A stretch of DNA of 64,000 nt from Paucibacter sp. KBW04 (GCF_003852425.1 NZ_QAJN01000010.1:390963-454962); one strand, 5' to 3'; counted from the stretch's first letter, positions 20,918 through 32,897 are shown. Notes: a model not told the origin generated them from the sequence alone. Made by a program: numbers and translations.

Positions 20918-21787
20918 ATGCCGATGAAACGCCGCGATGTCCTCAGCGCCGCCTGCGCGGGCACCTTCAGCCTGAGTTGCTGGGGCCAGCCCGAAGGCCA
21001 GGATCCGCGTGAGCTGACCTGGGTGGTCGAGAACTTCGAACCCTATTTCATCCAGACCGGGCCTTTGAAAGGCAAGGGCATTGGCGACCGAATCAATCAG
21101 TTCCTGATCGATGCCCTGCCCGAGTACCGGCACAAAATTGCCTACGTGCCGATCTTGCGCATCACCGAGGGGCTGAAGAAAGGTCAGCAGCAGGTTATCA
21201 CCACTTATCTGAAGAATCCGGCCGATCTGGCCTTCACCCAGTACAGCATCACCAGCCTGGTGGTGCCGCCGCTAGAGCTGACGCTCAGGCGCCAGGACTG
21301 GCAGCGTGACTGGCGGGCCAGCCCACAGATTTCATTGCGAGCTTTTCTCGATGCCGGCAAGGTGGTGGGCCTGGCGGGGCGGCGTTTTTATGGCGACGGC
21401 ATCACGCCCATCGTCACCGACCGGCAGCGCTACCCCAAGGGGGCCTACGTCCAGCAGTCCTCCCACTACCGCAAGCTGGCCGAGATGGTGGTGCAAAAGC
21501 ATGTGGACGCAACGATTGGCTATGCCGCCGAGCTGAAGTACTTTGAGCTGAGCAGCCCCAACGCTGGCCAGCTGATCAGCCTGCCCATCGTCGAGGAGCC
21601 AAACTATCTCTACGCCTATGTCGCCCTGCCCAAAACGCCCTGGGGCGACCGGCTGCGCGAGCGCATCGACAGGGTCCTGAGTCAAAAGCGCAATACACCT
21701 GCCTACCGCGCCATCATGCTGGATTGGTTCACGCCCACACCGGCGTTCGAACGCGCCATCACGGCGCGCTTCAACTCATCTCTTTGA
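20918..21787 (+). CDS. Periplasmic solute-binding-like protein
   Basis: Exported 289-residue protein with the layout of a family 3 extracellular solute-binding domain. It starts MPMKRRDVLSAACAGTFSL, which looks like a signal peptide with a twin-arginine-like KRRDVLS, followed by a sequence with the sense 'WVVENFEPYFIQTGPLKG'. Such proteins often bind amino-acid-like ligands, but here there is no adjacent permease or ATPase, so it may be a sensor or orphan. GGAG lies 6 nt before the ATG. The in-frame stretch from 20636 crosses the divergent LysR promoter and was not used. Confidence 0.75.
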   Translation: MPMKRRDVLSAACAGTFSLSCWGQPEGQDPRELTWVVENFEPYFIQTGPLKGKGIGDRINQFLIDALPEYRHKIAYVPILRITEGLKKGQQQVITTYLKNPADLAFTQYSITSLVVPPLELTLRRQDWQRDWRASPQISLRAFLDAGKVVGLAGRRFYGDGITPIVTDRQRYPKGAYVQQSSHYRKLAEMVVQKHVDATIGYAAELKYFELSSPNAGQLISLPIVEEPNYLYAYVALPKTPWGDRLRERIDRVLSQKRNTPAYRAIMLDWFTPTPAFERAITARFNSSL

Positions 21788-21805
21788 GGCGGCCAGCTTC
21801 GCCAC

Positions 21806-22270
21806 TCAGGACAGCGCGGCGATCACCTCGGCCGGCGCCTGCACCAACTCGATCAGGACGCCCTCCCCGGCAATCGGGAACTCGGCATTGCTCTTGGGGT
21901 GGATGAAGCAGATATCAAAACCGGCCGCGCCTTTGCGGATGCCGCCCGGCGCGAAGCGCACGCCGTTGGCGGTCATCCACTCCACCGCCTTGGGCAAATC
22001 ATCCACCCACAGGCCCACATGGTTAAGCGGGGTGCTGTGCACGGCGGGTTTCTTCTCGGGGTCGAGGGGCTGCATCAAATCGACCTCGACCTTGTACGGG
22101 CCGCTGCCGATAGCGCAGATGTCCTCATCCACGTTCTCGCGCTCCGAGACGAAATTGCCGGTGACGGTGAGGCCCAGCACATCCACCCAGAGCTTGCGCA
22201 AGGCGGCTTTGTCGGGGCCGCCGATGGCGATTTGCTGGATGCCCAGGATGCGATAGGGTTTCTGGCTCAT
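21806..22270 (-). CDS. mce: Methylmalonyl-CoA epimerase (VOC family)
   Basis: Small metalloprotein of the vicinal-oxygen-chelate/glyoxalase fold that interconverts the 2S and 2R forms of methylmalonyl-CoA. Two VOC repeats are visible: [11 protein letters not shown] at the N-terminus and [18 protein letters not shown] near residue 80. The C-terminal [10 protein letters not shown] and [10 protein letters not shown] match epimerases rather than glyoxalase I. The chosen ATG (MSQKPYRI) has GGAG 8 nt upstream. It is the last gene of the propionyl-CoA operon, which is strong contextual support. Confidence 0.85.
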   Translation of the reverse strand: MSQKPYRILGIQQIAIGGPDKAALRKLWVDVLGLTVTGNFVSERENVDEDICAIGSGPYKVEVDLMQPLDPEKKPAVHSTPLNHVGLWVDDLPKAVEWMTANGVRFAPGGIRKGAAGFDICFIHPKSNAEFPIAGEGVLIELVQAPAEVIAALS

Positions 22271-22322
22271 GCTTAGCTCCAAGTTTTGGCTCGATTCAAA
22301 CAAATAAAACAAAGGCCGCGCT

Positions 22323-23618
22323 TCACAGCTTCAGCCGCCCAAGCAGCCAGCCCGTCTTCACCCCGCTCAGCGTGGCGATGGATTGCTGGTGGACCAAGGG
22401 CAGGCGCCCACCCCAGCCAAAGAAACGGTCGCGCAAAAACGGGGCCAGGCGCTGATTGGACTGGAACATGGGCGTCAGCCCACGGCTGGCTTGGGAATAA
22501 AAGCGCAGATGAGCGCGGCGCTCGCGGCTGTAGCGGGCCAGCAGCGCAGGCCAGTCGAGCTGGCCCTGGTTTTGGCCTGCGCACAGACCCGCCAAGACAT
22601 GGGCGTCGATCAAGGCTAGATTGGCGCCCTGCCCCAGCTGCGGGCTCATGCCGTGACCACAGTCGCCGATGGCCAGCACCCGCCCTTGATGCCAGTGGGC
22701 CATCTGCACGTCCGCGTAGCGTGCCTGACGCAGCTGGGCAGGGTCTTGCAAACCGCCCAACAAAGGCTCGCACAAGGGCAGCAGGTCCACCATCTCCTGC
22801 TTGAGCCGGGCCAGACCCTGCGCGCCCGCTGCTGCGTGCCAGCCCTGCACCTCGGCCAGGGGCAGGCTCCAGAACAGATTGACGCCAGCCGCTGCCTCTG
22901 GCGCATCGCCGAAATTGCGGCCCACCGGCATCAGGCCCAGCATCTGCCTCGCCCCGCGAAAGCGCTGACGCAGATCCAGCTCAGGGAACTGCGCCGGCCT
23001 GGGCAGCACCGTCCACAAAGCGCCGTAGGGAAAGACGCGGGCACTTTGCTTGACCTGCATCTGCTCCCGCAGCTTGGAAAAACTGCCGTTGGCCAGCAGC
23101 AAGGCGGCGTAGCTGCCCAGCGCCGTTTCACCGGCGAACAGGCGGACCTGCTCACCCTCCTGCTCAAACCGGCTAGCCGCGACACCGCAGCGCCAATTCA
23201 CCTCGCTGGCCCGAAGGGCTTGCCACAACACACCCATCAAGGCCCCGCGCTGCACACCAAGCCCATAGGCCTGGGGCGAGAACCGGTGATAGCTCATATC
23301 CAGCACGGTGCGGCCGCTGGGCGTGTCGCCGAACAAGCGATCGACCTTCGCACCCAATCCCAGCAGCGGCTCCAGCAAGCCCAGCGCTTGCAAAACCTGC
23401 TGCCCGGTCGGCTGCAAAAGCAGGCCCGCGCCTATGGGCTGGGGCTCGGCCACCGCCTCAAACAGGTCCACGGCCAGGCCCTGCCGGCTCAAGGCCAGGG
23501 CCGCGGCGCAGCCCGCCACGCCCGCGCCGACAATGGCGATGCGTTGCGGCGAGCCGGCCCTCGTCGCCGAAGGCTTACTCAAATCGCAAAATCGGCTGAT
23601 CCACCGACAGGCTCTCAC
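22323..23618 (-). CDS. FAD-dependent monooxygenase (PF01494 type)
   Basis: Flavoprotein of the p-hydroxybenzoate hydroxylase/UbiH group. [20 protein letters not shown] is the dinucleotide-binding fold. [21 protein letters not shown] near residue 315 is the second FAD motif. The substrate is unknown. No ATG lies near the N-terminus: the frame opens with GTG at 23618, 44 nt inside pccA. A TTG at 23582, overlapping the end of pccA, gives a shorter, more typical N-terminus. The gene lies between pccA and mce, an unusual place for a monooxygenase, and it was probably recruited to the operon. Confidence 0.82.
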   Translation of the reverse strand: MRACRWISRFCDLSKPSATRAGSPQRIAIVGAGVAGCAAALALSRQGLAVDLFEAVAEPQPIGAGLLLQPTGQQVLQALGLLEPLLGLGAKVDRLFGDTPSGRTVLDMSYHRFSPQAYGLGVQRGALMGVLWQALRASEVNWRCGVAASRFEQEGEQVRLFAGETALGSYAALLLANGSFSKLREQMQVKQSARVFPYGALWTVLPRPAQFPELDLRQRFRGARQMLGLMPVGRNFGDAPEAAAGVNLFWSLPLAEVQGWHAAAGAQGLARLKQEMVDLLPLCEPLLGGLQDPAQLRQARYADVQMAHWHQGRVLAIGDCGHGMSPQLGQGANLALIDAHVLAGLCAGQNQGQLDWPALLARYSRERRAHLRFYSQASRGLTPMFQSNQRLAPFLRDRFFGWGGRLPLVHQQSIATLSGVKTGWLLGRLKL

Positions 23619-25650
23619 CCGTCTTGGCCAGCACCTCGGCGATCTTGACGTCGCGCTCGGCGAGCAAGATGTTTTCCATCTTCATCGCCTCGATCACCGC
23701 CAGGCGCTCACCGGCTTGCACCGTTTGACCGGGCTGAGCCGCGATCTGCACCAAGAGTCCGGGCATGGGCGACAGCAAGAACTTGCTGGTGTCCGGCGGT
23801 GCCTTGTAAGGCATCAAGGCATGCAGCTCTGCCGCACGCGGCGACAGCACCGTGACCTCGATAGCCAAGCCATTGTGGTTGATGCGGTAGGCCAGCGGGT
23901 TCTTGGCCGTGCCGCGCTCGGCCTGGGCGCTGAAGGGCTTGCCATTGACCGTGCCGCTCAGCCGGATATCGGCCAGGCGGGAAACGCACTCGATGCGGTA
24001 CTCACGCTCACCGATGCGGATGGTGGCCTGGCCGCTCTTGCCTGCGTACTCCGACACATGGACGGCATGACGCAAGACCTGACCCTTGGCTTGGTGGACG
24101 ACAGCCACATAGTCGCTGTCCAGCTGCACCTCATGGCCCACCATCTGGCCGCTGATGCCGGCGGCGCGCTCACGCGTCTTGCGGCGCACAAACACCGACA
24201 GCGCCACCAGGAACAGCGGGTCCTCATGCGGCACGTCCTCGGCGCGGAAGCCGTCGGCGTAATGCTGGGCGATAAAGCCGGTGTTGAAGTTGCCGGACAC
24301 AAAATCCGGGTGCGCCAGCAGGGCCGACTGGAAGGGGATGTTGCTGGAGATGCCGCGGATCACAAAGGCGTTGAGCGCCTCGCGCATTTTGGCGATGGCA
24401 TCCAGCCGGTCGCGCCCATGCACGATGAGCTTGGCGATCATGGAGTCGTAGTACATCGGGATTTCGCCGCCGTCGTACACGCCGGTGTCGACCCGCACCC
24501 CACCAAATTGCCCCTTAGCGTAGGCCTCGCCTTGCAGGGTTTCGCGCCCCTGCTCCAGCGCTGCTGCCGGGGGCTGGTATTTCACCAAGCGGCCGGTGGA
24601 GGGCAGGAAGTTGCGGAAGGGGTCTTCCGCATTGATGCGGCATTCCATCGCCCAGCCTTCGCGCTTGAGGTCTTCTTGCTTGAAGGCCAGGGGCTCGCCC
24701 GCGGCGACCCGAATCATCTGCTCCACCAGGTCCAGGCCGGTGATGCATTCCGTGACCGGGTGCTCCACCTGCAAGCGGGTGTTCATCTCCAGGAAGTAAA
24801 AGCTCTGGTCCTTGCCGACCACAAACTCCACCGTGCCGGCGCTCTGGTACTTCACCGCCTTGGCTAGGGCCACGGCCTGCTCGCCCATGGCCTTGCGGGT
24901 GGCTTCGCTGATGAAAGGCGACGGCGCCTCTTCGATCACTTTTTGATGGCGGCGCTGGATGGAGCATTCGCGCTCCCACAGATACAGCACATTGCCTTGC
25001 GCATCGCCCAGCACCTGAATCTCGATATGGCGTGGCTCCTCGACGAACTTCTCCATGAAGACGCGGTCGTCACCAAAGCTGTTGCGAGCCTCGTTGCGGC
25101 AGCTAGTAAAGCCCTCGAAGCATTCCTTGTCATTGAAGGCGACCCGCAGGCCTTTGCCGCCCCCGCCCGCGCTGGCCTTGATCATCACCGGGTAGCCGAT
25201 TCCCTGGGCGATCTTGACCGCCTCCTCGGGCGACAGAATCGGCTCGTTATGACCTGGGATGGTGTTGACCTGGGCCGCGCCCGCCAGCTTTTTGGAAGCG
25301 ATCTTGTCGCCCATGGCTGCGATGGAATGGGCCTTGGGGCCGATAAAGACCAGACCCTCGGCCTCGACCCGACGGGCGAACTCTTCGTTCTCGCTCAGAA
25401 AACCGTAGCCGGGGTGGATGGCTTGGGCGCCGGTGCTCTTGGCCGCCGCAATGATCTTGTCCGCCACCAGATAGGACTCGCGCGAAGGTGCCGGGCCCAG
25501 CAGCACGGCCTCATCGGCCAGCTCCACATGGCGGGCGTCGCGGTCGGCCTCGGAGTAGACGGCCACGGTCTTGATGCCCATCTTTTGTGCCGTCTTGATA
25601 ACCCGGCAGGCGATCTCTCCCCGGTTCGCGATCAGAATTTTGCTAAACAT
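23575..25650 (-). CDS. pccA: Propionyl-CoA carboxylase alpha subunit (biotin carboxylase + BCCP)
   Basis: ATP-dependent carboxylation of biotin and transfer to propionyl-CoA with PccB. Residues 1-450 form the biotin carboxylase: MFSKILIANRGEIACRVI start, ATP-grasp loop KASAGGGGKGLRV near residue 158, and EMNTRLQVEHPVTE near residue 290. A middle BT domain links to the C-terminal biotinyl domain, where EAMKMEN carries the biotin lysine (Lys657). The length of 691 residues fits PccA; acetyl-CoA or methylcrotonyl-CoA carboxylase subunits are the alternatives, but mutase and epimerase neighbours favour propionyl-CoA. Confidence 0.93.
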   Translation of the reverse strand: MFSKILIANRGEIACRVIKTAQKMGIKTVAVYSEADRDARHVELADEAVLLGPAPSRESYLVADKIIAAAKSTGAQAIHPGYGFLSENEEFARRVEAEGLVFIGPKAHSIAAMGDKIASKKLAGAAQVNTIPGHNEPILSPEEAVKIAQGIGYPVMIKASAGGGGKGLRVAFNDKECFEGFTSCRNEARNSFGDDRVFMEKFVEEPRHIEIQVLGDAQGNVLYLWERECSIQRRHQKVIEEAPSPFISEATRKAMGEQAVALAKAVKYQSAGTVEFVVGKDQSFYFLEMNTRLQVEHPVTECITGLDLVEQMIRVAAGEPLAFKQEDLKREGWAMECRINAEDPFRNFLPSTGRLVKYQPPAAALEQGRETLQGEAYAKGQFGGVRVDTGVYDGGEIPMYYDSMIAKLIVHGRDRLDAIAKMREALNAFVIRGISSNIPFQSALLAHPDFVSGNFNTGFIAQHYADGFRAEDVPHEDPLFLVALSVFVRRKTRERAAGISGQMVGHEVQLDSDYVAVVHQAKGQVLRHAVHVSEYAGKSGQATIRIGEREYRIECVSRLADIRLSGTVNGKPFSAQAERGTAKNPLAYRINHNGLAIEVTVLSPRAAELHALMPYKAPPDTSKFLLSPMPGLLVQIAAQPGQTVQAGERLAVIEAMKMENILLAERDVKIAEVLAKTGESLSVDQPILRFE

Positions 25651-25686
25651 GGCAAGTCTCCAAACTCAAGTTTTTCAATTTGTTCT

Positions 25687-26370
25687 TTACTTGGGCAACA
25701 CCAGCCGCCCTGCCAGACATTGCTCGGTCCAATCCGCCACCCGGCGGTCTATCCAGGTCCGGCCCTCGCCGGTCTTGGGCGCTGGGCCTTGGTAGGCAAA
25801 GGCCAGCATCAAGGGCGCACGCCGGGCTTGCTCGCTGCCGTCACCGAGGCCGCCATTGCGCGTCATATCGGCCAGGGCTTCCTTGCGGCTTTGGCCATCC
25901 ACCCGGTAGAGCAGGACCACCGGCAGCGTCGCCAGATCAAACTCGCAGGCCGCCAGGCGCGGCAACACCGCCTCGCCGTAAATCCGCTGGGCACAGGCCG
26001 CAAAACCCTTGGCGGCCACGGCCTGGCTCTTGGCCTCGGTCCATTCGTTTTTGGCCGGGTCGTCGCCGGCCGCGCCAATCTGCAGCTTGGCTTCCGCCAA
26101 GGCGCTCTCTAGATCCTGTCCAAGCACCCCCTGCTGCAAGGCTGCTTGATCCAGCGCCTGGCGCGCCGCCTCATCACCCTGCACCGCAGGTGCAATCAAC
26201 AAGGACTGCTCCAGCGGCAAGGCATGCATGGCGACGCAGGGCTTGGCCCGCGAGGGGCTAGGCGCTGCCAGGCTGAGCTGCGGCGCCTGGGCCATGGCGG
26301 TGCCAATCGCCGGTGCCAAAAGGACGGCAGACCTGAGCCAAAGCATCGGGCGCATGGATGCAGGCCTCAC
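25687..26370 (-). CDS. Exported protein of unknown function in the propionyl-CoA operon
   Basis: I do not recognise this 227-residue protein. Its N-terminus ([24 protein letters not shown] within the first 28 residues) is a clear signal peptide with an AMA-QA cleavage site. The mature part is rich in Ala and Gln, has three or four cysteines that could form disulfides, and no membrane segment. The start is either the GTG at 26370, overlapping the pccB stop, or an ATG at 26355 or 26346. It lies between pccB and pccA on the same strand, so it is cotranscribed. A periplasmic product in a cytoplasmic pathway operon is odd. Confidence 0.7.
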   Translation of the reverse strand: MRPASMRPMLWLRSAVLLAPAIGTAMAQAPQLSLAAPSPSRAKPCVAMHALPLEQSLLIAPAVQGDEAARQALDQAALQQGVLGQDLESALAEAKLQIGAAGDDPAKNEWTEAKSQAVAAKGFAACAQRIYGEAVLPRLAACEFDLATLPVVLLYRVDGQSRKEALADMTRNGGLGDGSEQARRAPLMLAFAYQGPAPKTGEGRTWIDRRVADWTEQCLAGRLVLPK

Positions 26371-27908
26371 AGCGGCACGTTGCCGTGTTTGCGCCAGGGG
26401 TTTTCCAGCTTTTTGTCCTTGAGCATGGCCAGGCTGCGGCAGATGCGCTTGCGGGTCTCGTGCGGCTGGATCACATCGTCGATAAAGCCGCGTGCGCCCG
26501 CCACAAAGGGGTTGGCGAAGCGGGCCTTGTACTCGGCCTCCTTGGCCGCCAGCTTGGCCGGGTCGCCCTTGTCTTCGCGGAAGATGATTTCCACCGCGCC
26601 CTTGGCCCCCATCACCGCGATCTCGGCGTTAGGCCAGGCGAAATTGACGTCACCGCGCAGATGCTTGGAGGACATCACGTCGTAAGCGCCACCATAGGCC
26701 TTGCGGGTGATGACGGTGACCTTGGGCACCGTGCACTCGGCGTAGGCGTAAAGCAGTTTGGCGCCATGCTTGATGATGCCGCCGTACTCCTGAGAGGTGC
26801 CGGGCATGAAGCCGGGCACATCGACGAAGGTGATGACGGGGATGTTGAAGGCGTCGCAAAAGCGCACAAAGCGCGCGGCCTTGATGGAACTCTTGATGTC
26901 CAGGCAGCCGGCCAGCACCAGGGGCTGGTTGGCGACGATGCCCACCGTCTGGCCTTCCATACGGGCAAAGCCGGTGATGATGTTTTTGGCGTAGTCGGGC
27001 TGCAGCTCGAAGAAGTCACCGTCATCCACCACCTTGAGCAACAACTCCTTCATGTCGTAGGGCTTGTTGGCGTTGTCGGGCACCAAGGTGTCGAGCGAAT
27101 AGTCCAGGCGGCTGGCCGGGTCGCCACCGTTGAAACCGGGGCGGCAAGGCGCTTTCTCGCGGTTGTTCAAAGGCAGGTAGTTGAAGAAACGGCGCAGCAT
27201 CAGAATGGCTTCGACGTCGTTGTCAAAAGCCAGGTCGGCCACACCGCTCTTGCTGGTGTGGGTGGCCGCACCGCCCAACTCCTCGGCCGTCACCTCCTCG
27301 TGGGTGACGGTCTTCACCACCTCGGGGCCGGTGACAAACATATAGGAAGAGTCCTTCACCATAAAGATGAAGTCCGTCATGGCGGGCGAGTAGACCGCAC
27401 CGCCGGCGCAAGGGCCCATGATCATGCTGATCTGCGGGATCACGCCCGAGGCCATCACATTGCGCTGGAACACATCGGCATAACCGCCCAAGGACGCCAC
27501 GCCTTCCTGAATGCGCGCACCGCCAGAATCATTGAGGCCGATGACTGGAGCGCCGACCTTCATGGCCTGGTCCATCACCTTGCAGATTTTCTCGGCATGG
27601 GATTCGCTCAAGGCGCCGCCGAAGACGGTGAAATCCTGGCTGAAGCTGAAGGCCAGGCGGCCGTTGATCATGCCGTAACCCGTCACCACACCGTCACCGG
27701 GGATCTTGTTATCGGCCATGCCGAAATCCACGCAGCGGTGCTCGACAAACATATCCCACTCTTCGAAAGTGCCCTCGTCGAACAGCAGCTCCAGGCGCTC
27801 GCGGGCCGTCAGCTTGCCCTTGGCATGCTGGGCGGCGATGCGTTTCTCGCCTCCGCCCAGCCGCGCCTTGGCGCGCTTTTCTTCCAGCTGTTGTTGGATG
27901 TCATGCAT
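26367..27908 (-). CDS. pccB: Propionyl-CoA carboxylase beta subunit
   Basis: Carboxyltransferase subunit that moves CO2 from biotin to propionyl-CoA. It has two crotonase-like halves. [19 protein letters not shown] near residue 130 and [20 protein letters not shown] near residue 370 are the N- and C-terminal acyl-CoA/biotin carboxyltransferase motifs. The start is the ATG giving [20 protein letters not shown], with GGAG 9 nt upstream. The 513-residue length is typical. Its start overlaps the end of meaB by 8 nt. Confidence 0.94.
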   Translation of the reverse strand: MHDIQQQLEEKRAKARLGGGEKRIAAQHAKGKLTARERLELLFDEGTFEEWDMFVEHRCVDFGMADNKIPGDGVVTGYGMINGRLAFSFSQDFTVFGGALSESHAEKICKVMDQAMKVGAPVIGLNDSGGARIQEGVASLGGYADVFQRNVMASGVIPQISMIMGPCAGGAVYSPAMTDFIFMVKDSSYMFVTGPEVVKTVTHEEVTAEELGGAATHTSKSGVADLAFDNDVEAILMLRRFFNYLPLNNREKAPCRPGFNGGDPASRLDYSLDTLVPDNANKPYDMKELLLKVVDDGDFFELQPDYAKNIITGFARMEGQTVGIVANQPLVLAGCLDIKSSIKAARFVRFCDAFNIPVITFVDVPGFMPGTSQEYGGIIKHGAKLLYAYAECTVPKVTVITRKAYGGAYDVMSSKHLRGDVNFAWPNAEIAVMGAKGAVEIIFREDKGDPAKLAAKEAEYKARFANPFVAGARGFIDDVIQPHETRKRICRSLAMLKDKKLENPWRKHGNVPL

Positions 27909-28932
27909 TCTTGTCTCCAGAGTTTCTTTGAGCAAAAAGAGTGAGCAGTCGGCGCGCCGCGGTGGAGGCGGCGAGCTGGCCTTGCAGCACCTGGCCCATG
28001 GTAGGGCCCAGGGCTTGTTGAACGGCCGCATCGGCGGCAAATTCTTGTTTCAGCCCGGCTTGGATGCGCTCCCACATCCAGGCCGTCGCTTGTTGGCGGC
28101 GCTTCTCGGCAAAGCGTCCATTGGCTTGGCCCAAATCTCGGAATTCACTGACCGCCGACCAGAAACTGTCCAGGCCTTGGGATTTGAGCGCGCTGAGCTG
28201 CATCACGCGGGGATGCCACTGGGCTTGCGCCTCCTCATGGCCATGAAATCCCAAGAGCCGCAGGCTGGAAGTGATCTGCGCCTGCGCCCTCGTCGCCGCG
28301 TTCACATCCAGATCGGCCTTGTTGATGGCGACCAGATCGGCCAGCTCCATCACACCTTTCTTGATCGCCTGCAAATCGTCACCCGCGTTGGGCAGTTGCA
28401 AGAGCACATACATATCCGTCATGCCGGCCACCGCGGTTTCGCTCTGGCCCACGCCCACGGTTTCGACGATGACGATGTCGTAGCCCGCCGCCTCACAGAC
28501 CAACATGGCCTCCCGCGTTTTTTCGGCCACGCCGCCCAGGGTGCCGCTGCTGGGGCTGGGGCGGATATAGGCGCGCTCGTGCATGGAGAGCTGCTCCATG
28601 CGGGTTTTGTCGCCCAAGATGGACCCGCCAGAAACGCTGCTGGAGGGGTCCACCGCCAGCACCGCCACCCGGTGGCCATGCGCGATCAGGAACAGTCCCA
28701 GGGCTTCGATGAAGGTGCTCTTGCCCACGCCGGGCACGCCGGAGATGCCAAGGCGTAGGGATTGTCCGGTCAGCGGCAAGATCTCGGTCAGCAAGTCGTC
28801 GGCCGCCAGGCGGTGATCGGGCCGGGTCGATTCCAGCAAAGTGATGGCCTTGGCCATGGCACGGCGCTGCACGGCACCGTTCCCAGAGAAAAGTGCGGTG
28901 CCCATGGGGCTGAGGGGTTTGCTGGCCATCAT
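27901..28932 (-). CDS. meaB: Methylmalonyl-CoA mutase GTPase chaperone MeaB/ArgK
   Basis: G3E-type P-loop GTPase that gates loading of adenosylcobalamin and protects methylmalonyl-CoA mutase. Walker [11 protein letters not shown] is near residue 64; the Mg-binding [18 protein letters not shown] near residue 95 and NKADLD near residue 198 are intact. The 343-residue length is normal. The ATG overlaps the stop of the GNAT gene, and its 3' end overlaps pccB. Its place next to the mutase supports the assignment. Confidence 0.94.
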   Translation of the reverse strand: MMASKPLSPMGTALFSGNGAVQRRAMAKAITLLESTRPDHRLAADDLLTEILPLTGQSLRLGISGVPGVGKSTFIEALGLFLIAHGHRVAVLAVDPSSSVSGGSILGDKTRMEQLSMHERAYIRPSPSSGTLGGVAEKTREAMLVCEAAGYDIVIVETVGVGQSETAVAGMTDMYVLLQLPNAGDDLQAIKKGVMELADLVAINKADLDVNAATRAQAQITSSLRLLGFHGHEEAQAQWHPRVMQLSALKSQGLDSFWSAVSEFRDLGQANGRFAEKRRQQATAWMWERIQAGLKQEFAADAAVQQALGPTMGQVLQGQLAASTAARRLLTLFAQRNSGDKNA

Positions 28933-29423
28933 GCGCCAGGCCTTACGGCGTTAATGTCAGCCTCAGTGTCGGGCTCCCAGCGGTAGTCCAGATCGAACTC
29001 ATGCTCGGCCACCTGCTGAAAGCCATGGCGCCGATAGAAGCGGTTAGCGTCGCTGAGCTTGAGTGCGCTGAGAGTGATGGCCAGGCCCTGGGCCCGTGCC
29101 TGCGCTTTGATCTGCGCCATCACCCAAGCACCGGCGCCCTGCCCTTGATGGCCTGGACTGAGATAGAGATGGCTCAGATGCAGGACGCCGTCCTGGGGCT
29201 TGAGGGTGAAAAAGCCGATGCGCTCCTCACCCTGGCCCGAACTTTTGACCAGATGGTGCATCCAAATCGGTTCAAAGCCTTCACGCAGCCGCGCCCGCCC
29301 GCGTGCGGGGTCAAAGCGGCCCAAGCGCTCCAGGCTGGGCTGCAAGGCCGCCATGCGCAGGCTCAGCATGGCCTCGAAGTCCTCTTCGCGCACCGGCTCC
29401 AAACGCCATGTTTGCATGGGCAT
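28929..29423 (-). CDS. GNAT family N-acetyltransferase
   Basis: About 164 residues with a GNAT fold. LSHLYLSPGHQGQGAGAWVM near residue 87 is the acetyl-CoA pyrophosphate-binding loop (Q/RxxGxG/A), and NRFYRRHGFQQVAEHEFDL is the C-terminal strand-helix. The substrate is unknown. The start is the ATG at 29423 or 29417; the frame also opens with TTG at 29429. It lies 12 nt after the mutase gene and overlaps meaB. Protein lysine acylation control of acyl-CoA enzymes is one conceivable role, but it is not shown. Confidence 0.82.
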   Translation of the reverse strand: MPMQTWRLEPVREEDFEAMLSLRMAALQPSLERLGRFDPARGRARLREGFEPIWMHHLVKSSGQGEERIGFFTLKPQDGVLHLSHLYLSPGHQGQGAGAWVMAQIKAQARAQGLAITLSALKLSDANRFYRRHGFQQVAEHEFDLDYRWEPDTEADINAVRPGA

Positions 29424-29435
29424 CTTCAAATGGCT

Positions 29436-31628
<2,193 letters not shown>

Positions 31629-31739
31629 GAAAGGCTCCGGTCGCCCGACAAAACCGTCGAGCTATCATTCATAATTATAAATTCAATAATGACGTCACTC
31701 TGACACAGGCCGGACCAACCGGTAGCACCCGACCTCCCG
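31629..31739. promoter_or_regulatory. Divergent control region of the propionyl-CoA operon
   Basis: 111 nt between mcm and the GntR gene. A sharply AT-rich segment at 31665-31692 starts TCATT and ends AATGA as an imperfect palindrome, with TATAATTATG-like sequence inside when read on the minus strand. It stands out from the GC-rich surroundings. A promoter overlapped by an operator for the divergent GntR/FCD regulator is the simplest reading; no single pair of -35/-10 boxes is decisive. Confidence 0.55.
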
Positions 31740-32417
31740 ATGAGCAGCCCCGCCCCCAAAGCCAGCCTCGCCCCCCGCGCGCTTTATCAAGAAGTGGCGG
31801 AGCGCCTGCGCGCGCAAATCTTCAATCGCGACTTGGAGCCGGGCAGTTGGATCGATGAGTTAAAGATCTGCCAAGAACTGGGCATCAGCCGCACGCCCTT
31901 GCGCGAGGCCCTCAAAGTACTGGCGGCCGAAGGCCTGGTGACCATGAAGGTAAGGAGAGGTGCTTATGTAACCGAGATGTCCGAGCAAGACGTGCGCGAA
32001 GCCTATCAATTGCTGGCCCTGCTGGAAAGCGATGCCGCCGCGCGCGTCTGTGAGCTGGCCAGCGAGTCGCAAATGCAGGAATTGCAGGATTTGCATCAAG
32101 ACCTGGTGGCACAAACCGCCAAGCACGAAGCCTTTTTTGCGAGCAACGAACGCTTCCATCTGCGCATTTTGGAGATCGAAGGCAATCGCTGGCGCCAGCA
32201 AATCGTCACCGATCTGCGCCGGGTGATGAAGCTCAATCGCCACCACTCCTTGTTCAAGCAAGGTCGGATTCAGGACTCTTTGGCCGAACACGAGGCCTTG
32301 ATCGCCGCACTGACGCGACGCGACGCCCAGGCCGCCTCCGAATTGATGCGCAATCATTTCCAGAACGGCCTGAACGCGAGTATTCCGGCACAAGCCCAGT
32401 CCCGTTTAGGGAGCTGA
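31740..32417 (+). CDS. GntR-family regulator with FCD domain
   Basis: 225 residues: an N-terminal winged helix (LYQEVAERLRAQIFNRDLEPG, then ELGISRTPLREALKVLAAEGLV near residues 45-66) and an all-helical FCD ligand domain (residues 85-215). The FCD metal/ligand positions appear in RFHLRIL and the HEALIAAL helix. FCD regulators usually answer to carboxylic or organic acids. Divergence from the propionyl-CoA operon suggests that it controls those genes, with a metabolite of that route as a candidate effector. Confidence 0.9.
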   Translation: MSSPAPKASLAPRALYQEVAERLRAQIFNRDLEPGSWIDELKICQELGISRTPLREALKVLAAEGLVTMKVRRGAYVTEMSEQDVREAYQLLALLESDAAARVCELASESQMQELQDLHQDLVAQTAKHEAFFASNERFHLRILEIEGNRWRQQIVTDLRRVMKLNRHHSLFKQGRIQDSLAEHEALIAALTRRDAQAASELMRNHFQNGLNASIPAQAQSRLGS

Positions 32418-32897
32418 CCCACGCATTTCGCCGGGAGGCGAAGGACGAAGCAAGGGCGGCGATGCCTACAAAGTCGCCCGCAGTGTCTCGCCCGCGCGAC
32501 CAAGCTCGGGCGCCGAGCTAATGAATTCGCTCATCGGCCTCAAAAGCGTGAACTGAAGCCCAGATTGCAGGTTTTTGTTGGCTTCACTTAGACAGAAGCC
32601 CACCTACAGTCAAGTCCCATGAATGAGTTATTGCGCCCGCACTCCGCCAAGTCTCGCCGGACGAGAAAGCGCTCGAGCTAAGCACGATGGACTCAAGTTC
32701 AAGCCCAAGCAACCGAAATCCGAGCAATGGCAATCGGTAATCGATCGCCGTATGCATTCACCTCTTTGTCTGGGTCATATGAGGTTACCAAGTTTGAACT
32801 CGGGCAGTACGCCCGGGTTTGATTGACTGACATGACCAAGACATCCGTATCACTTCGCGCCTATGGGCGCCATTGCCCATAGCCAAGGGAGCTCCAG
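32418..32897. other. Intergenic leader upstream of the giant octapeptide gene
   Basis: 480 nt without a convincing gene. A 67-codon open frame at 32623-32826 has no ribosome site or recognisable product. Two short perfect hairpins lie at its start, 32427-32442 (6 bp, GGGA loop) and 32503-32519 (7 bp, 3-nt loop); neither has a T-run. A third hairpin immediately before the ribosome site is listed separately. The promoter of the giant gene must lie here, but I cannot place it. Confidence 0.6.
32861..32882 (+). promoter_or_regulatory. Hairpin next to the ribosome site of the giant gene
   Basis: CTATGGGC (32861-32868) and GCCCATAG (32875-32882) form a perfect 8-bp stem with a 6-nt loop. It ends two nt before AAGGGAG (32885-32891), the ribosome site of the ATG at 32898. 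The position suits a 5' stabiliser or a translation control element for a highly expressed message. Function is inferred. Confidence 0.55.

Noticed and set aside
20918-21000. Lipoprotein signal in the solute-binding-like protein (Cys after FSLS)
   Set aside because: The residues before the Cys (S-L-S) do not fit the usual lipobox L-A/S-G/A; a normal or Tat-type signal is as likely.
32623-32826. 67-codon open frame upstream of the giant gene
   Set aside because: No ribosome site, no recognisable domain, and it lies in the probable leader region.
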